Source: Gordius sp. MW1 (Eukaryota; Nematomorpha; Gordioida; Gordea; Gordiidae). From it: 64,000 bases of DNA. The stretch is from positions 1,054,001 to 1,118,000 of the forward strand of contig OZ038530.1 of assembly GCA_964036665.1 (NCBI GenBank), given 5' to 3'. A program made the position numbers and the translations under genes. Shown here piece by piece: positions 10,916-20,810 of the stretch. The notes under the pieces are model-generated. The model had not been told where the DNA came from and made no database searches. It saw nothing but the letters and a program-made list of their open reading frames with translations. Position 1 is the stretch's first letter. Each line of letters begins with the position of its first letter.

Positions 10916-11024
10916 GTAACTAAACATAAATAAATGCTTTTAGAATTATTAAATCACTATCTTACTTATAAACTTAAAAAGAATTATTATAAATAATACA
11001 TTCTATGTTTTTTTTGAATTGCAG
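10916..11024 (+). other. Possible 5' UTR intron of hAT remnant gene
   Basis: AATAG/GTAACT at 10916 looks like a splice donor, and a T-rich tract ending GAATTGCAG at 11024 looks like an acceptor, four bases before the ATG at 11029. The predicted intron is 109 bp. This is inferred from splice-site consensus only; no transcript evidence is available. Confidence 0.35.
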
Positions 11025-11028
11025 ATAG

Positions 11029-11265
11029 ATGTCTGGTAAATATAAAAGTACTCTTTTACACTACTTTAGTAAAAAGGAAAAGTCTAATAAAAAGGATGGT
11101 AAATATGATTTAATTTGGAATAATTTTAATTATGCAACAGGTGAAGATATGAATAATTGTTCTGTAGAAAAAACTCTGGTTTGTTCCATTCAATGTTATA
11201 ATGAAAAGGATGGTATTTATATTTATATTACTAACAAAATATTGGTCATTTTAAATGTATATTAA
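11029..11265 (+). pseudogene. hAT N-terminal remnant ORF (78 codons), copy B
   Basis: Starts at ATG 11029 just after a likely splice acceptor. The beginning, MSGKYKSTLLHYFSKKEK, is short, basic and aromatic, like the first residues of many animal hAT transposases. After about residue 40 I recognise no domain; there is no BED-type zinc finger and no catalytic motif. The frame is kept in copies A, B, C and D and broken by a stop at codon 5 in E. In an intact parent the exon may have ended at a donor-like site within the frame (ACAG/GTGAAG at 11141), in which case the last part of the frame is intronic. The hAT assignment of this piece is an inference from position. Confidence 0.5.
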
Positions 11266-11660
11266 CTAATTATAATTTGCTTGCAAGCATATAAAAAAGA
11301 TCTTTTTTGTCTAATCAATTATGTATTATGAAAAGGTGAGGATAATTCTGTGGAGAAACTGGTTTATTCCATAGATTGTCAAAATAAAAAAGATGGTATT
11401 TACATTTATACACACAAAATAATGTTTATAACTAATGATAATTATCTGTCATGCATTTAAATTCTGATATAGATAAAATATCTTTTTTATCTATTTGATT
11501 TTGAATTAGAAATAGGCGAGAAGATATGTTTGGGGAATACTATGGGTATTTGTGTTTATATAAAATAATAAATAAGGCATGAATATGTTTGTTTGTAATA
11601 GGTAAAGATGGGACTGAATTAAGAAAAACTCTTGTTTTATCCCTTACTTTAGTGCAATGA
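11141..11660 (+). repeat. Degenerate internal repeats with donor-like starts in copy B
   Basis: Four related blocks begin at 11141 (GTGAAGATATG), 11336 (GTGAGGATAATTC), 11516 (GCGAGAAGATATG) and 11602 (GTAAAGATGGG), each preceded by AG or AAG. Blocks 1, 2 and 4 continue with similar text such as GAAAAAACTCTGGTTTG, GAGAAACTGGTTTATTCC and GAAAAACTCTTGTTTTATCC. Spacing is 195, 180 and 86 bp. They look like old tandem duplications of a short coding or splice-junction segment. Confidence 0.6.
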
Positions 11661-11824
11661 ACCGAATTATGGTTGCATTAAGAAACAGGCTAGGGGAGAT
11701 ATCTTTAGACCACTGTATGAGAATATCTATAGAAGGGGCTGACCTTCCTACTGAAGAATATCTAGATATGGCGATGAAGGAGTACGCCTTTAAAAAACAA
11801 AGAAGTATTCGGTTACTTTCTTAA
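11618..11824 (+). pseudogene. hAT transposase C-terminal dimerisation-domain remnant, copy B
   Basis: Open from the codon after TGA (11615-11617) to TAA at 11822-11824; an internal ATG lies at 11657, giving 55 codons from that Met. It reads ...PYFSAMNRI, then LRNRLGEISLDHCMRISIEG, and ends KKQRSIRLLS. The FSxMNRIK...LRNRLG...ISIEG pattern is characteristic of the C-terminal dimerisation region of hAT transposases, including ZNF862-like proteins; I recognise it from knowledge of the family, not from a search. Homology appears to start at YFSAMNRI, so the internal deletion junction lies just upstream. The frame is intact in A, B, D and E and frameshifted in C. Confidence 0.75.
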
Positions 11825-11909
11825 AAGAACACTTGCCCGTTAAAATATTACATGTATTTATTTAATGATTATGCGTGTATGTATCAATTTATATATCACT
11901 TATATCACC

Positions 11910-11915
11910 AATAAA
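11910..11915 (+). terminator. AATAAA polyadenylation signal of hAT remnant
   Basis: AATAAA lies 86 bp after the stop codon of the C-terminal remnant and before the right terminal repeat. It is positioned as the 3' end signal of the ancestral transposase transcript. The same motif is at the equivalent place in the other full copies. Confidence 0.5.
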
Positions 11916-12018
11916 AATTAGTAAATATTATACAAAATGGTTTAGCAATTAAAAAAATTTTTACCCCCCCGGAAGTTGAAAATACCCCCCCGGAGCATTT
12001 TTTCTGAAAGAAACCCTG

Positions 12019-12452
12019 GTCTGATGTCCTTTTGTTGTCCGTCCGTTCGTTGTCCGTTCGTTGTCCGTTCGTTGTCCGTCTGATGTCCTTTTGTTGTCCT
12101 TCCGTTGTCCGTTCGTTGTCCGTCTGATGTCCTTCCGTTGTCCGTCCGTTGTCCGCCCGTTGTCCTTCCGTTGTCCTTCCGTTGTCCGTCCGTTGTCCTT
12201 CCGTTGTCCGTCAGATGTCCTTTTGTTGTCTGTCCGTTGTCCGTTCGTTGTCCGTTCGTTGTCCTTCCGTTGTCCTTCCGTTGTCCGTCCGTTGTCCGTC
12301 CGTTGTCCTTCCGTTGTCCGTCTGATGTCCGTCCGTTGTCCTTCCGTTGTCCGTCCGTTGTCCGTCCGTTGTCCTTCCGTTGTCCGTCTGATGTCCGTCC
12401 GTTGTCCTTCCGTTGTCCGTCCGTTGTCCGTCCGTTGTCCTTCCGTTGTCCG
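12019..12452 (+). repeat. 11-bp satellite array, S6
   Basis: Short array between hAT B and partial module H2. It carries the out-of-phase 15-bp stretch GTCCGTCCGTTCGTT just after the element; the same irregularity follows copies C, D and E, marking shared ancestry of the flanks. No gene is seen. Confidence 0.95.
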
Positions 12453-12525
12453 TCAGGAGGCAACAAGTTTGAATCCGTGAGAGTATTCTGTTGATAATAT
12501 GACTTTTTGGCCGTCCGCTGGCTAC
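12453..12525 (+). repeat. Partial J module H2 (tag 2 only)
   Basis: Tag 2 (TCAGGAGGCAACAAG to GCTGGCTAC) is embedded directly in plus-orientation satellite. There is no tag 1, AT-rich core, inverted 11-mers or hairpin. It is 6284 bp downstream of H1. The likely origin is loss of the left part of a module by unequal exchange within the GTTGTCCGTC sequence that precedes each tag. Confidence 0.9.
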
Positions 12526-14049
12526 GTCCGTTGTCCGTCCGTTGTCCGCCCGTTGTCCGTCTGTTGTCCGTCCGTTGTCCGTCCGTTGTCCGTTCGTTGT
12601 CCGTTCGTTGTCCTTCCGTTGTCCTTCCGTTGTCCTTCCGTTGTCCGTCCGTTGTCCGTCTGATGTCCTTCCGTTGTCCGTCCGTTGTCCGTCCGTTGTC
12701 CGCCCGTTGTCCTTCCGTTGTCCGTCCGTTGTCCGTCCGTTGTCCGTCCGTTGTCCTTCCGTTGTCCGTCAGATGTCCTTTTGTTGTCAGTCCGTTGTCC
12801 GTTCGTTGTCCGTTCGTTGTCCGTTCGTTGTCCGTCCGTTGTCCGCCCGTTGTCCGCCCGTTGTCCTTCCGTTGTCCGTCCGTTGTCCTTCCGTTGTCCG
12901 TCCGTTGTCCGTCCGTTGTCCGTTCGTTGTCCGTTCGTTGTCCGCCCGTTGTCCTTCCGTTGTCCTTCCGTTGTCCGTCCGTTGTCCTTCCGTTGTCCGT
13001 CCGTTGTCCGTCTGATGTCCTTTTGTTGTCCGTCCGTTGTCCGTCTGATGTCCTTTTGTTGTCCTTCCGTTGTCCGTCCGTTGTCCGTCTGATGTCCTTC
13101 CGTTGTCCATCCGTTGTCCGTCCCTTGTCCGTCTGATGTCCTTCCGTTGTCCGTCCGTTGTGCGCCCGTTGTCCGCCCGTTGTCCTTCCGTTGTCCGTCC
13201 GTTGTCCGTCTGATGTCCTTCCGTTGTCCGTCCGTTGTCCGTCCGTTGTCCGCCCGTTGTCCTTCCGTTGTCCGTCCGTTGTCCGTCCGTTGTCCGTCCG
13301 TTGTCCGTCCGTTGTCCTTCCGTTGTCCGTCAGATGTCCTTTTGTTGTCTGTCCGTTGTCCGTTCGTTGTCCGTTCGTTGTTCGTTCGTTGTCCGTCCGT
13401 TGTCCGCCCGTTGTCCGCCCGTTGTCCTTCCGTTGTCCGTCCGTTGTCCTTCCGTTGTCCGTCCGTTGTCCGTCCGTTGTCCGTTCGTTGTCCGTTCGTT
13501 GTCCGCCCGTTGTCCGTCCGTTGTCCGTCCGTTGTCCGTTCGTTGTCCGTCCCTTGTCCGTCTGATGTCCTTTTGTTGTCCGTCCGTTGTCCGTTCGTTG
13601 TCCGTTCGTTGTCCGTTCGTTGTCCGTTCGTTGTCCTTTCGTTGTCCGTTCGTTGTCCGTCTGATGTCCTTTTGTTGTCCTTCCGTTGTCCGTCCGTTGT
13701 CCGTCTGATGTCCTTCCGTTGTCCGTCCGTTGTCCGCCCGTTGTCCTTCCGTTGTCCGCACGTTGTCCGCCCTATGTCCGTTGTCCGTCCGTTGTCCTTC
13801 CGTTGTCCGTCCGTTGTCCGTCTGATGTCCTTTTGTTGTCCGTCCGTTGTCCGTCTGATGTCCTTTTGTTGTCCTTCCGTTGTCCGTCCGTTGTCCGTCT
13901 GATGTCCTTCCGTTGTCCATCCGTTGTCCGTCCCTTGTCCATCTGATGTCCTTCCGTTGTCCGTCCGTTGTCCGTCTGATGTCCTTCCGTTGTCCGTCCG
14001 TTGTCCGTCCCTTGTCCGTCTGATGTCCTTCCGTTGTCCGTCCGTTGTC
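12526..14049 (+). repeat. 11-bp satellite array, S7
   Basis: Direct repeat of 6242-7765 with offset 6284 and equal length (1524 bp). Few base differences are visible, for example GTCAGTCCGTT near 12787 where the partner has GTCTGTCCGTT. No gene is seen. Confidence 0.97.
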
Positions 14050-14518
14050 CATCAGGAGGCTACAAGTTTGAATCCCGGAGAGTATTCTGTTCTTGTTAAT
14101 AACATTGATAATATGACTTTTTAGCCGTCCGCTGAAATTTTCACGAAGCCTATATGGTTGAACAAAAAAATTTAAAAAATTTTCAAGTCGAAAAAATTTT
14201 TTTTGTCGGAATTCACCTCTGATATCGAAAATTTTCATGAGGCCTATATGGTGTTACAAAAAAATTGAAAAAATTTTGAGGTCGAAAAAAATATTTTTTG
14301 ATAAAAAAATTTAATAAATTGCATAGCACGGAGGGACGACGGAGGGACGACAGAGGGACGACGGACGGACGACGGAGAGACGACGGAGGGAGGACGGACG
14401 GAGGACGGACGGACAACGGAGGGACGACGGACCGTCCGTTGTCCGTCAGGAGGCAACAAGTTTGAATCCGTGAGAGTATTCTGTTGATAATATGACTTTT
14501 TGGCCGTCCGCTGGCTAC
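14050..14518 (+). repeat. J module M4 (two AT subrepeats)
   Basis: Copy of M3 at offset 6284 with identical length (469 bp) and the same two-subrepeat core. It is part of the 6.2-12.0 / 12.4-17.7 kb direct duplication. Confidence 0.92.
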
Positions 14519-16315
14519 GTCCGTTGTCCGTCCGTTGTCCGCCCGTTGTCCGTCTGTTGTCCGTCCGTTGTCCGTCCGTTGTCCGTTCGTTGTCCGTTCG
14601 TTGTCCTTCCGTTGTCCTTCCGTTGTCCTTCCGTTGTCCGTCCGTTGTCCGTCTGATGTCCTTCCGTTGTCCGTCCGTTGTCCGTCCGTTGTCCGCCCGT
14701 TGTCCTTCCGTTGTCCGTCCGTTGTCCGTCCGTTGTCCGTCCGTTGTCCGTCCGTTGTCCTTCCGTTGTCCGTCAGATGTCCTTTTGTTGTCTGTCCGTT
14801 GTCCGTTCGTTGTCCGTTCGTTGTCCGTTCGTTGTCCGTCCGTTGTCCGCCCGTTGTCCGCCCGTTGTCCTTCCGTTGTCCGTCCGTTGTCCTTCCGTTG
14901 TCCGTCCGTTGTCCGTCCGTTGTCCGTTCGTTGTCCGTTCGTTGTCCGCCCGTTGTCCTTCCGTTGTCCTTCCGTTGTCCTTCCGTTGTCCGTCCGTTGT
15001 CCTTCCGTTGTCCGTCCGTTGTCCGTCTGATGTCCTTTTGTTGTCCGTCCGTTGTCCGTCTGATGTCCTTTTGTTGTCCTTCCGTTGTCCGTCCGTTGTC
15101 CGTCTGATGTCCTTCCGTTGTCCATCCGTTGTCCGTCCCTTGTCCGTCTGATGTCCTTCCGTTGTCCGTCCGTTGTGCGCCCGTTGTCCGCCCGTTGTCC
15201 TTCCGTTGTCCGTCCGTTGTCCGTCTGATGTCCTTCCGTTGTCCGTCCGTTGTCCGTCCGTTGTCCGCCCGTTGTCCTTCCGTTGTCCGTCCGTTGTCCG
15301 TCCGTTGTCCGTCCGTTGTCCGTCCGTTGTCCTTCCGTTGTCCGTCAGATGTCCTTTTGTTGTCTGTCCGTTGTCCGTTCGTTGTCCGTTCGTTGTTCGT
15401 TCGTTGTCCGTCCGTTGTCCGCCCGTTGTCCGCCCGTTGTCCTTCCGTTGTCCGTCCGTTGTCCTTCCGTTGTCCGTCCGTTGTCCGTCCGTTGTCCGTT
15501 CGTTGTCCGTTCGTTGTCCGCCCGTTATCCGTCCGTTGTCCGTCCGTTGTCCGTTCGTTGTCCGTCCCTTGTCCGTCTGATGTCCTTTTGTTGTCCGTCC
15601 GTTGTCCGTTCGTTGTCCGTTCGTTGTCCGTTCGTTGTCCGTTCGTTGTCCTTTCGTTGTCCGTTCGTTGTCCGTCTGATGTCCTTTTGTTGTCCTTCCG
15701 TTGTCCGTCCGTTGTCCGTCTGATGTCCTTCCGTTGTCCGTCCGTTGTCCGCCCGTTGTCCTTCCGTTGTCCGCACGTTGTCCGCCCTATGTCCGTTGTC
15801 CGTCCGTTGTCCGTCCTTTGTCCGCCCGTTGTCCGTCCGTTGTCCGTCTGATGTCCTTTTGTTGTCCGCCCGTTGTCCGTCCGTTGTCCGTCCGTTGTCC
15901 GTTCGTTGTCCATCCGTTGTCCGTCTGATGTCCTTTTGTTGTCCGCCCGTTGTCCTTCCGTAGTCCGCCCGTTGTCCGTCCGTTGTCCTTCCGTTGTCCT
16001 TCCGTTGTCCGTTCGTTGTCCGTTCGTTGTCCGTCCGTTGTCCGGCCGTTGTCCGTTCGTTGTACGTCCGTTGTCCGTCTGATGTCCTTTTGTTGTCTGT
16101 CCGTTGTCCGTTCGTTGTCCGTTCGTTGTCCGTTCGTTTTCCGTTCGTTGTCCGTTCGTTGTCCGTCTGATGTCCTTTTGTTGTCCTTCCGTTGTCCGTC
16201 CGTTGTCCGTCTGATGTCCTTCCGTTGTCCGTCCGTTGTCCGCCCGTTGTCCTTCCGTTGTCCGCACGTTGTCCGCCCGTTGTATGTCCGTTGTCCGTCC
16301 GTTGTCCGCCCGTTG
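14519..16315 (+). repeat. 11-bp satellite array, S8
   Basis: Partner of 8235-10592 but with a single copy of the 561-bp block (offset changes from 6284 to 5723). Just before hAT C only one GTCCGTCCGTT unit lies between the TATGTCC landmark and the target-site unit, against two at A, B and D. No gene is seen. Confidence 0.96.
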
Positions 16316-16751
16316 CAGGGTTTCTTTCAGAGGGGAGCCCGGGGGGGTAATACCCCCCCCGGGGAGTTTCAAATACCCCCCCGGAGAGTTTTGATTGAAG
16401 GAAGCATGAACATTAACTGAGGTTCCACCATGAAGTCATAAATTATATTAATAATAGGCTTAGGCTAAAATTGAAATTCAATAAATTATTTTAATTTGTC
16501 AATAAAAAATATAAAATTGGCGAAATTAAATTTTTTTACAGATCAGGTGGAAATCATTCATAGACATCATTTTTTAACATCTGTGAACCGTAAATTTACA
16601 ATCTTGAAAGTTACAAATTATCTTTAATATATCAATAGGTAACTAAACATAAATAAATGCTTTTAGAATTATTAAATCACTATCTTACTTATAAACTTAA
16701 AAAGAATTATTATAAATAATACATTCTATGTTTTTTTTGAATTGCAGATAG

Positions 16752-16988
16752 ATGTCTGGTAAATATAAAAGTACTCTTTTACACTACTTTAGTAAAAAGG
16801 AAAAGTCTAATAAAAAGGATGGTAAATATGATTTAATTTGGAATAATTTTAATTATGCAACAGGTGAAGATATGAATAATTGTTCTGTAGAAAAAACTCT
16901 GGTTTGTTCCATTCAATGTTATAATGAAAAGGATGGTATTTATATTTATATTACTAACAAAATATTGGTCATTTTAAATGTATATTAA
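16752..16988 (+). pseudogene. hAT N-terminal remnant ORF (78 codons), copy C
   Basis: Same 78-codon frame and product as copies A and B, preceded by the same GAATTGCAG acceptor-like sequence. No lesion is seen. Confidence 0.5.
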
Positions 16989-17340
16989 CTAATTATAATT
17001 TGCTTGCAAGCATATAAAAAAGATCTTTTTTGTCTAATCAATTATGTATTATGAAAAGGTGAGGATAATTCTGTGGAGAAACTGGTTTATTCCATAGATT
17101 GTCAAAATAAAAAAGATGGTATTTACATTTATACACACAAAATAATGTTTATAACTAATGATAATTATCTGTCATGCATTTAAATTCTGATATAGATAAA
17201 ATATCTTTTTTATCTATTTGATTTTGAATTAGAAATAGGCGAGAAGATATGTTTGGGGAATACTATGGGTATTTGTGTTTATATAAAATAATAAATAAGG
17301 CATGAATATGTTTGTTTGTAATAGGTAAAGATGGGACTGA

Positions 17341-17546
17341 ATTAAGAAAAACTCTTGTTTTATCCCTTACTTTAGTGCAATGAACCGAATTATGGTTGCA
17401 TTAAGAAACAGGCTAGGGGAGATATCTTTAGACCACTGTATGAGAATATCTAAGAAGGGGCTGACCTTCCTACTGAAGAATATCTAGATATGGCGATGAA
17501 GGAGTACGCCTTTAAAAAACAAAGAAGTATTCGGTTACTTTCTTAA
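17341..17546 (+). pseudogene. hAT C-terminal remnant with frameshift, copy C
   Basis: Equivalent of 11618-11824. One base is lost near 17450 (TCTATAGAAG in B, TCTAAGAAG here). After MRIS the frame shifts and stops at TAG 17485-17487, so the ISIEG motif and tail are lost. The YFSAMNRI and LRNRLGE motifs before the lesion are intact. Confidence 0.75.
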
Positions 17547-17740
17547 AAGAACACTTGCCCGTTAAAATATTACATGTATTTATTTAATGATTATGCGTGT
17601 ATGTATCAATTTATATATCACTTATATCACCAATAAAAATTAGTAAATATTATACAAAATGGTTTAGCAATTAAAAAAATTTTTACCCCCCCGGAAGTTG
17701 AAAATACCCCCCCGGAGCATTTTTTCTGAAAGAAACCCTG

Positions 17741-18909
17741 GTCTGATGTCCTTTTGTTGTCCGTCCGTTCGTTGTCCGTTCGTTGTCCGTTCGTTGTCCG
17801 TCTGATGTCCTTTTGTTGTCCTTCCGTTGTCCGTTCGTTGTCCGTCTGATGTCCTTCCGTTGTCCGTCCGTTGTCCGCCCGTTGTCCGTCCGTTGTCCTT
17901 CCGTTGTCCGTCAGATGTCCTTTTGTTGTCTGTCCGTTGTCCGTTCGTTGTCCGTTCGTTGTCCTTCCGTTGTCCTTCCGTTGTCCGTCCGTTGTCCGTC
18001 CGTTGTCCTTCCGTTGTCCGTCTGATGTCCGTCCGTTGTCCTTCCGTTGTCCGTCCGTTGTCCGTCCGTTGTCCTTCCGTTGTCCGTCAGATGTCCTTTT
18101 GTTGTCTGTCCGTTGTCCGTTTGTTGTCCGTTCGTTGTCCGCCCGTTGTCCTTCCGTTGTCCTTCCGTTGTCCGTCCGTTGTCCGTCCGTTGTCCGTCCG
18201 TTGTCCTTCCGTTGTCCTTCCGTTGTCCTTCCGTTGTCCTTCCGTTGTCCGTCCGTTGTCCGTCTGATGTCATTTTGTTGTCCGTCCGTTGTCCGTCCGT
18301 TGTCCGTCCGTTGTCCGTTCGTTGTCCGTCCGTTGTCCGTCTGATGTCCTTTTGTTGTCTGTCCGTTGTCCGTTCGTTGTCCGTTCGTTGTCCGTTCGTT
18401 GTCCGTTCGTTGTCCGTTCGTTGTCCGTTTGTTGTCCGTCTGATGTCCTTTTGTTGTCCTTCCGTTGTCCGTCCGTTGTCCGTCTGATGTCCGCCCGTTG
18501 TCCTTCCGTCGTCCGTCCGTTGTCCGCCCGTTGTCCTTCCGTTGTCCTTCCGTTGTCCGTCCGTTGTCCTTCCGTTGTCCGTCCGTTGTCCGTTCGTTGT
18601 CCGTTCGTTGTCCGCCCGTTGTCCTTCCGTTGTCCTTCCGTTGTCCGTCCGTTGTCCTTCCGTTGTCCGTCCGTTGTCCGTCTGATGTCCTTTTGTTGTC
18701 CGTCCGTTGTCCGTCTGATGTCCTTTTGTTGTCCTTCCGTTGTCCGTCCGTTGTCCGTCTGATGTCCTTCCGTTGTCCATCCGTTGTCCGTCCCTTGTCC
18801 ATCTGATGTCCTTCCGTTGTCCGTCCGTTGTCCGTCTGATGTCCTTCCGTTGTCCGTCCGTTGTCCGTCCCTTGTCCGTCTGATGTCCTTCCGTTGTCCG
18901 TCCGTTGTC
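17741..18909 (+). repeat. 11-bp satellite array, S9
   Basis: Array between hAT C and M5. It includes GTCATTTTGTT and the GTCCTTCCGTC/GTCCGTCCGTT variant near 18500, features shared with 30302-31492 and 34843-36008 at corresponding places downstream of hAT D and E. No gene is seen. Confidence 0.96.
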
Positions 18910-19389
18910 CATCAGGAGGCTACAAGTTTGAATCCCGGAGAGTATTCTGTTCTTGTTAATAACATTGATAATATGACTTTTTAGCCGTCCGCTGAAATTT
19001 TCACGAAGCCTATATGGTTGAACAAAAAAATTTAAAAAATTTTCAAGTCGAAAAATTTTTTTTTTCGGAATTCACCTCTGATATCAAAAATTTTCATGAG
19101 GCCTATATGGTTGAACAAAAAAATGGAAAAAAATTTGAGGTCGAAAAAAATATTTTTTGATAAAAAAAATTTAATAAATTGCATAGCACGGAGGGACGAC
19201 GGAGGGACGACGGAGGGACGACGGACGGACGACGGAGGGACGACGGACGGACGACGGAGAGACGACGGAGGGAGGACGGACGGACAACGGAGGGACGACG
19301 GACCGTCCGTTGTCCGTCAGGAGGCAACAAGTTTGAATCCGTGAGAGTATTCTGTTGATAATATGACTTTTTGGCCGTCCGCTGGCTAC
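18910..19389 (+). repeat. J module M5 (recombinant core)
   Basis: The module is 480 bp with two AT subrepeats, but the second is of the type ending GGTTGAACAAAAAAATGG, which elsewhere is found only as the third subrepeat of three-copy modules. The first joins it through GATATCAAAAATTTTC. This fits deletion of one subrepeat from a three-copy core by unequal exchange, independent of the two-copy M1-M4 type. Confidence 0.88.
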
Positions 19390-20810
19390 GTCCGTTGTCC
19401 GTCCGTTGTCCGCCCGTTGTCCGTCTGTTGTCCGTCCGTTGTCCGTCCGTTGTCCGTCCGTTGTCCGTCCGTTGTCCGTCCGTTGTCCTTTCGTTGTCCG
19501 CCCGTTGTCCGTCCGTTGTCCGCCCGTTGTCCGTCCGTTGTCCGTCCGTTGTCCGCCCGTTGTCCTTCCGTTGTCCGCCCATTGTCCGTCCGTTGTCCGT
19601 CCGTTGTCCGTCCGTTGTCCTTTCGTTGTCCGCCCGTTGTCCGTCCGTTGTCCGTCCGTTGTCCGCCCGTTGTCCTTCCGTTGTCCTTCCGTTGTCCGTC
19701 CGTTGTCCGTCTGATGTCCTTTTGTAGTCCGTCCGTTGTCCGTCTGATGTCCTTTTGTTGTCCTTCCGTTGTCCGCCCGTTGTCCTTCCGTTGTCCTTCC
19801 GTTGTCCGTCCGTTGTCCGTCTGATGTCCTTTTGGTATCCGTCCGTTGTCCGTCTGATGTCATTTTGTTGTCCTTCCGTTGTCCGTCCGTTGTCCGTCTG
19901 ATGTCCTTCCGTTGTCCATCCGTTGTCCGTCCCTTGTCCGTCTGATGTCCTTCCGTTGTCCGTCTGATGTCCTTTTGTTGTCCGTCCGTTGTCCGTCTGA
20001 TGTCCTTTTGTTGTCCTTCCGTTGTCCGTCATTTGTCCGCCCGTTGTCCGTCCGTTGTCCGTCCGTTGTCCGTCAGATGTCCTTTTGTTGTCCGCCCATT
20101 GTCCGTCCGTTGTCCGTCCGTTGTCCGTCCGTTGTCCTTCCGTTGTCCGTCTGATGTCCTTTTGTTGTCCGTCCGTTGTCCGTCCGTTGTCCGCCCGTTG
20201 TCCTTCCGTTGTCCTTCCGTTGTCCTTCCGTTGTCCGCCCGTTGTCCGTCCGTTGTCCGTCCGTTGTCCTTCCGTTGTCCGTCTGATGTCCTTTTGTTGT
20301 CCGTCCGTTGTCCGTCCGTTGTCCTTCCGTTGTCCTTCCGTTGTCCGTCCGTTGTCCGTCCGTTGTCCTTCCGTTGTCCGCCCATTGTCCGTCCGTTGTC
20401 CGTCCGTTGTCCGTCCGTTGTCCTTTCGTTGTCCGCCCGTTGTCCGTCCGTTGTCCGTCCGTTGTCCGCCCGTTGTCCTTCCGTTGTCCTTCCGTTGTCC
20501 GTCCGTTGTCCGTCTGATGTCCTTTTGTTGTCCGTCCGTTGTCCGTCTGATGTCCTTTTGTTGTCCTTCCGTTGTCCGCCCGTTGTCCTTCCGTTGTCCT
20601 TCCGTTGTCCGTCCGTTGTCCGTCTGATGTCCTTTTGGTATCCGTCCGTTGTCCGTCTGATGTCCTTTTGTTGTCCTTCCGTTGTCCGTCCGTTGTCCGT
20701 CTGATGTCCTTCCGTTGTCCATCCGTTGTCCGTCCCTTGTCCGTCTGATGTCCTTTTGTTGTCCGTCCGTTGTCCGTCTGATGTCCTTTTGTTGTCCTTC
20801 CGTTGTCCGT

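Larger units (their letters stand above)
6128..11984. repeat. Right arm of giant inverted repeat
   Basis: This is the reverse complement of 1-5295, separated from it by an 832-bp loop (5296-6127). It holds partial module H1, J module M3, satellite, and hAT copy B up to the point where the window cuts copy A. Relative to the left arm it carries one extra 561-bp tandem duplication (about 8845-9405 repeated as 9406-9966). Landmark checks elsewhere show no other length difference; I did not compare every base. Confidence 0.9.
10593..12018 (+). mobile_element. hAT-type non-autonomous transposon, copy B (reference copy)
   Basis: The element is 1426 bp. Its left end CAGGGTTTCTTTCAGA is repeated inverted at the right end (TCTGAAAGAAACCCTG to 12018), a perfect 16-bp terminal inverted repeat with the CAGGG start typical of hAT elements. 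The left flank is GCCCGTTG; the right flank here is GTCTGATG, so the target duplication is not preserved in this copy, although D and E show it perfectly. Subterminal ATACCCCCCCGGAG-like motifs occur at both ends. The interior is AT-rich and holds an N-terminal frame (11029-11265), a C-terminal frame (11618-11824), degenerate internal repeats between them, and AATAAA. The catalytic core is absent, so movement would need a transposase in trans. Confidence 0.88.
16316..17740 (+). mobile_element. hAT-type non-autonomous transposon, copy C
   Basis: The copy is 1425 bp, one base shorter than B because of a single-base deletion inside the C-terminal remnant. Both 16-bp termini are intact. The left flank is GCCCGTTG and the right flank GTCTGATG, the same mismatched pair as copy B, consistent with duplication of B and its flanks rather than a new insertion. 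Confidence 0.87.

Noticed and set aside
10593-12018. Independent recent transpositions of hAT into satellite
   Set aside because: All copies share the same flanking 11-mer order and target site, so copying by segmental duplication explains them better.
10593-12018. Autonomous hAT transposase
   Set aside because: Only about 78 and 55-69 codon end fragments exist; no catalytic-domain motifs are found between them, and C and E carry lesions.
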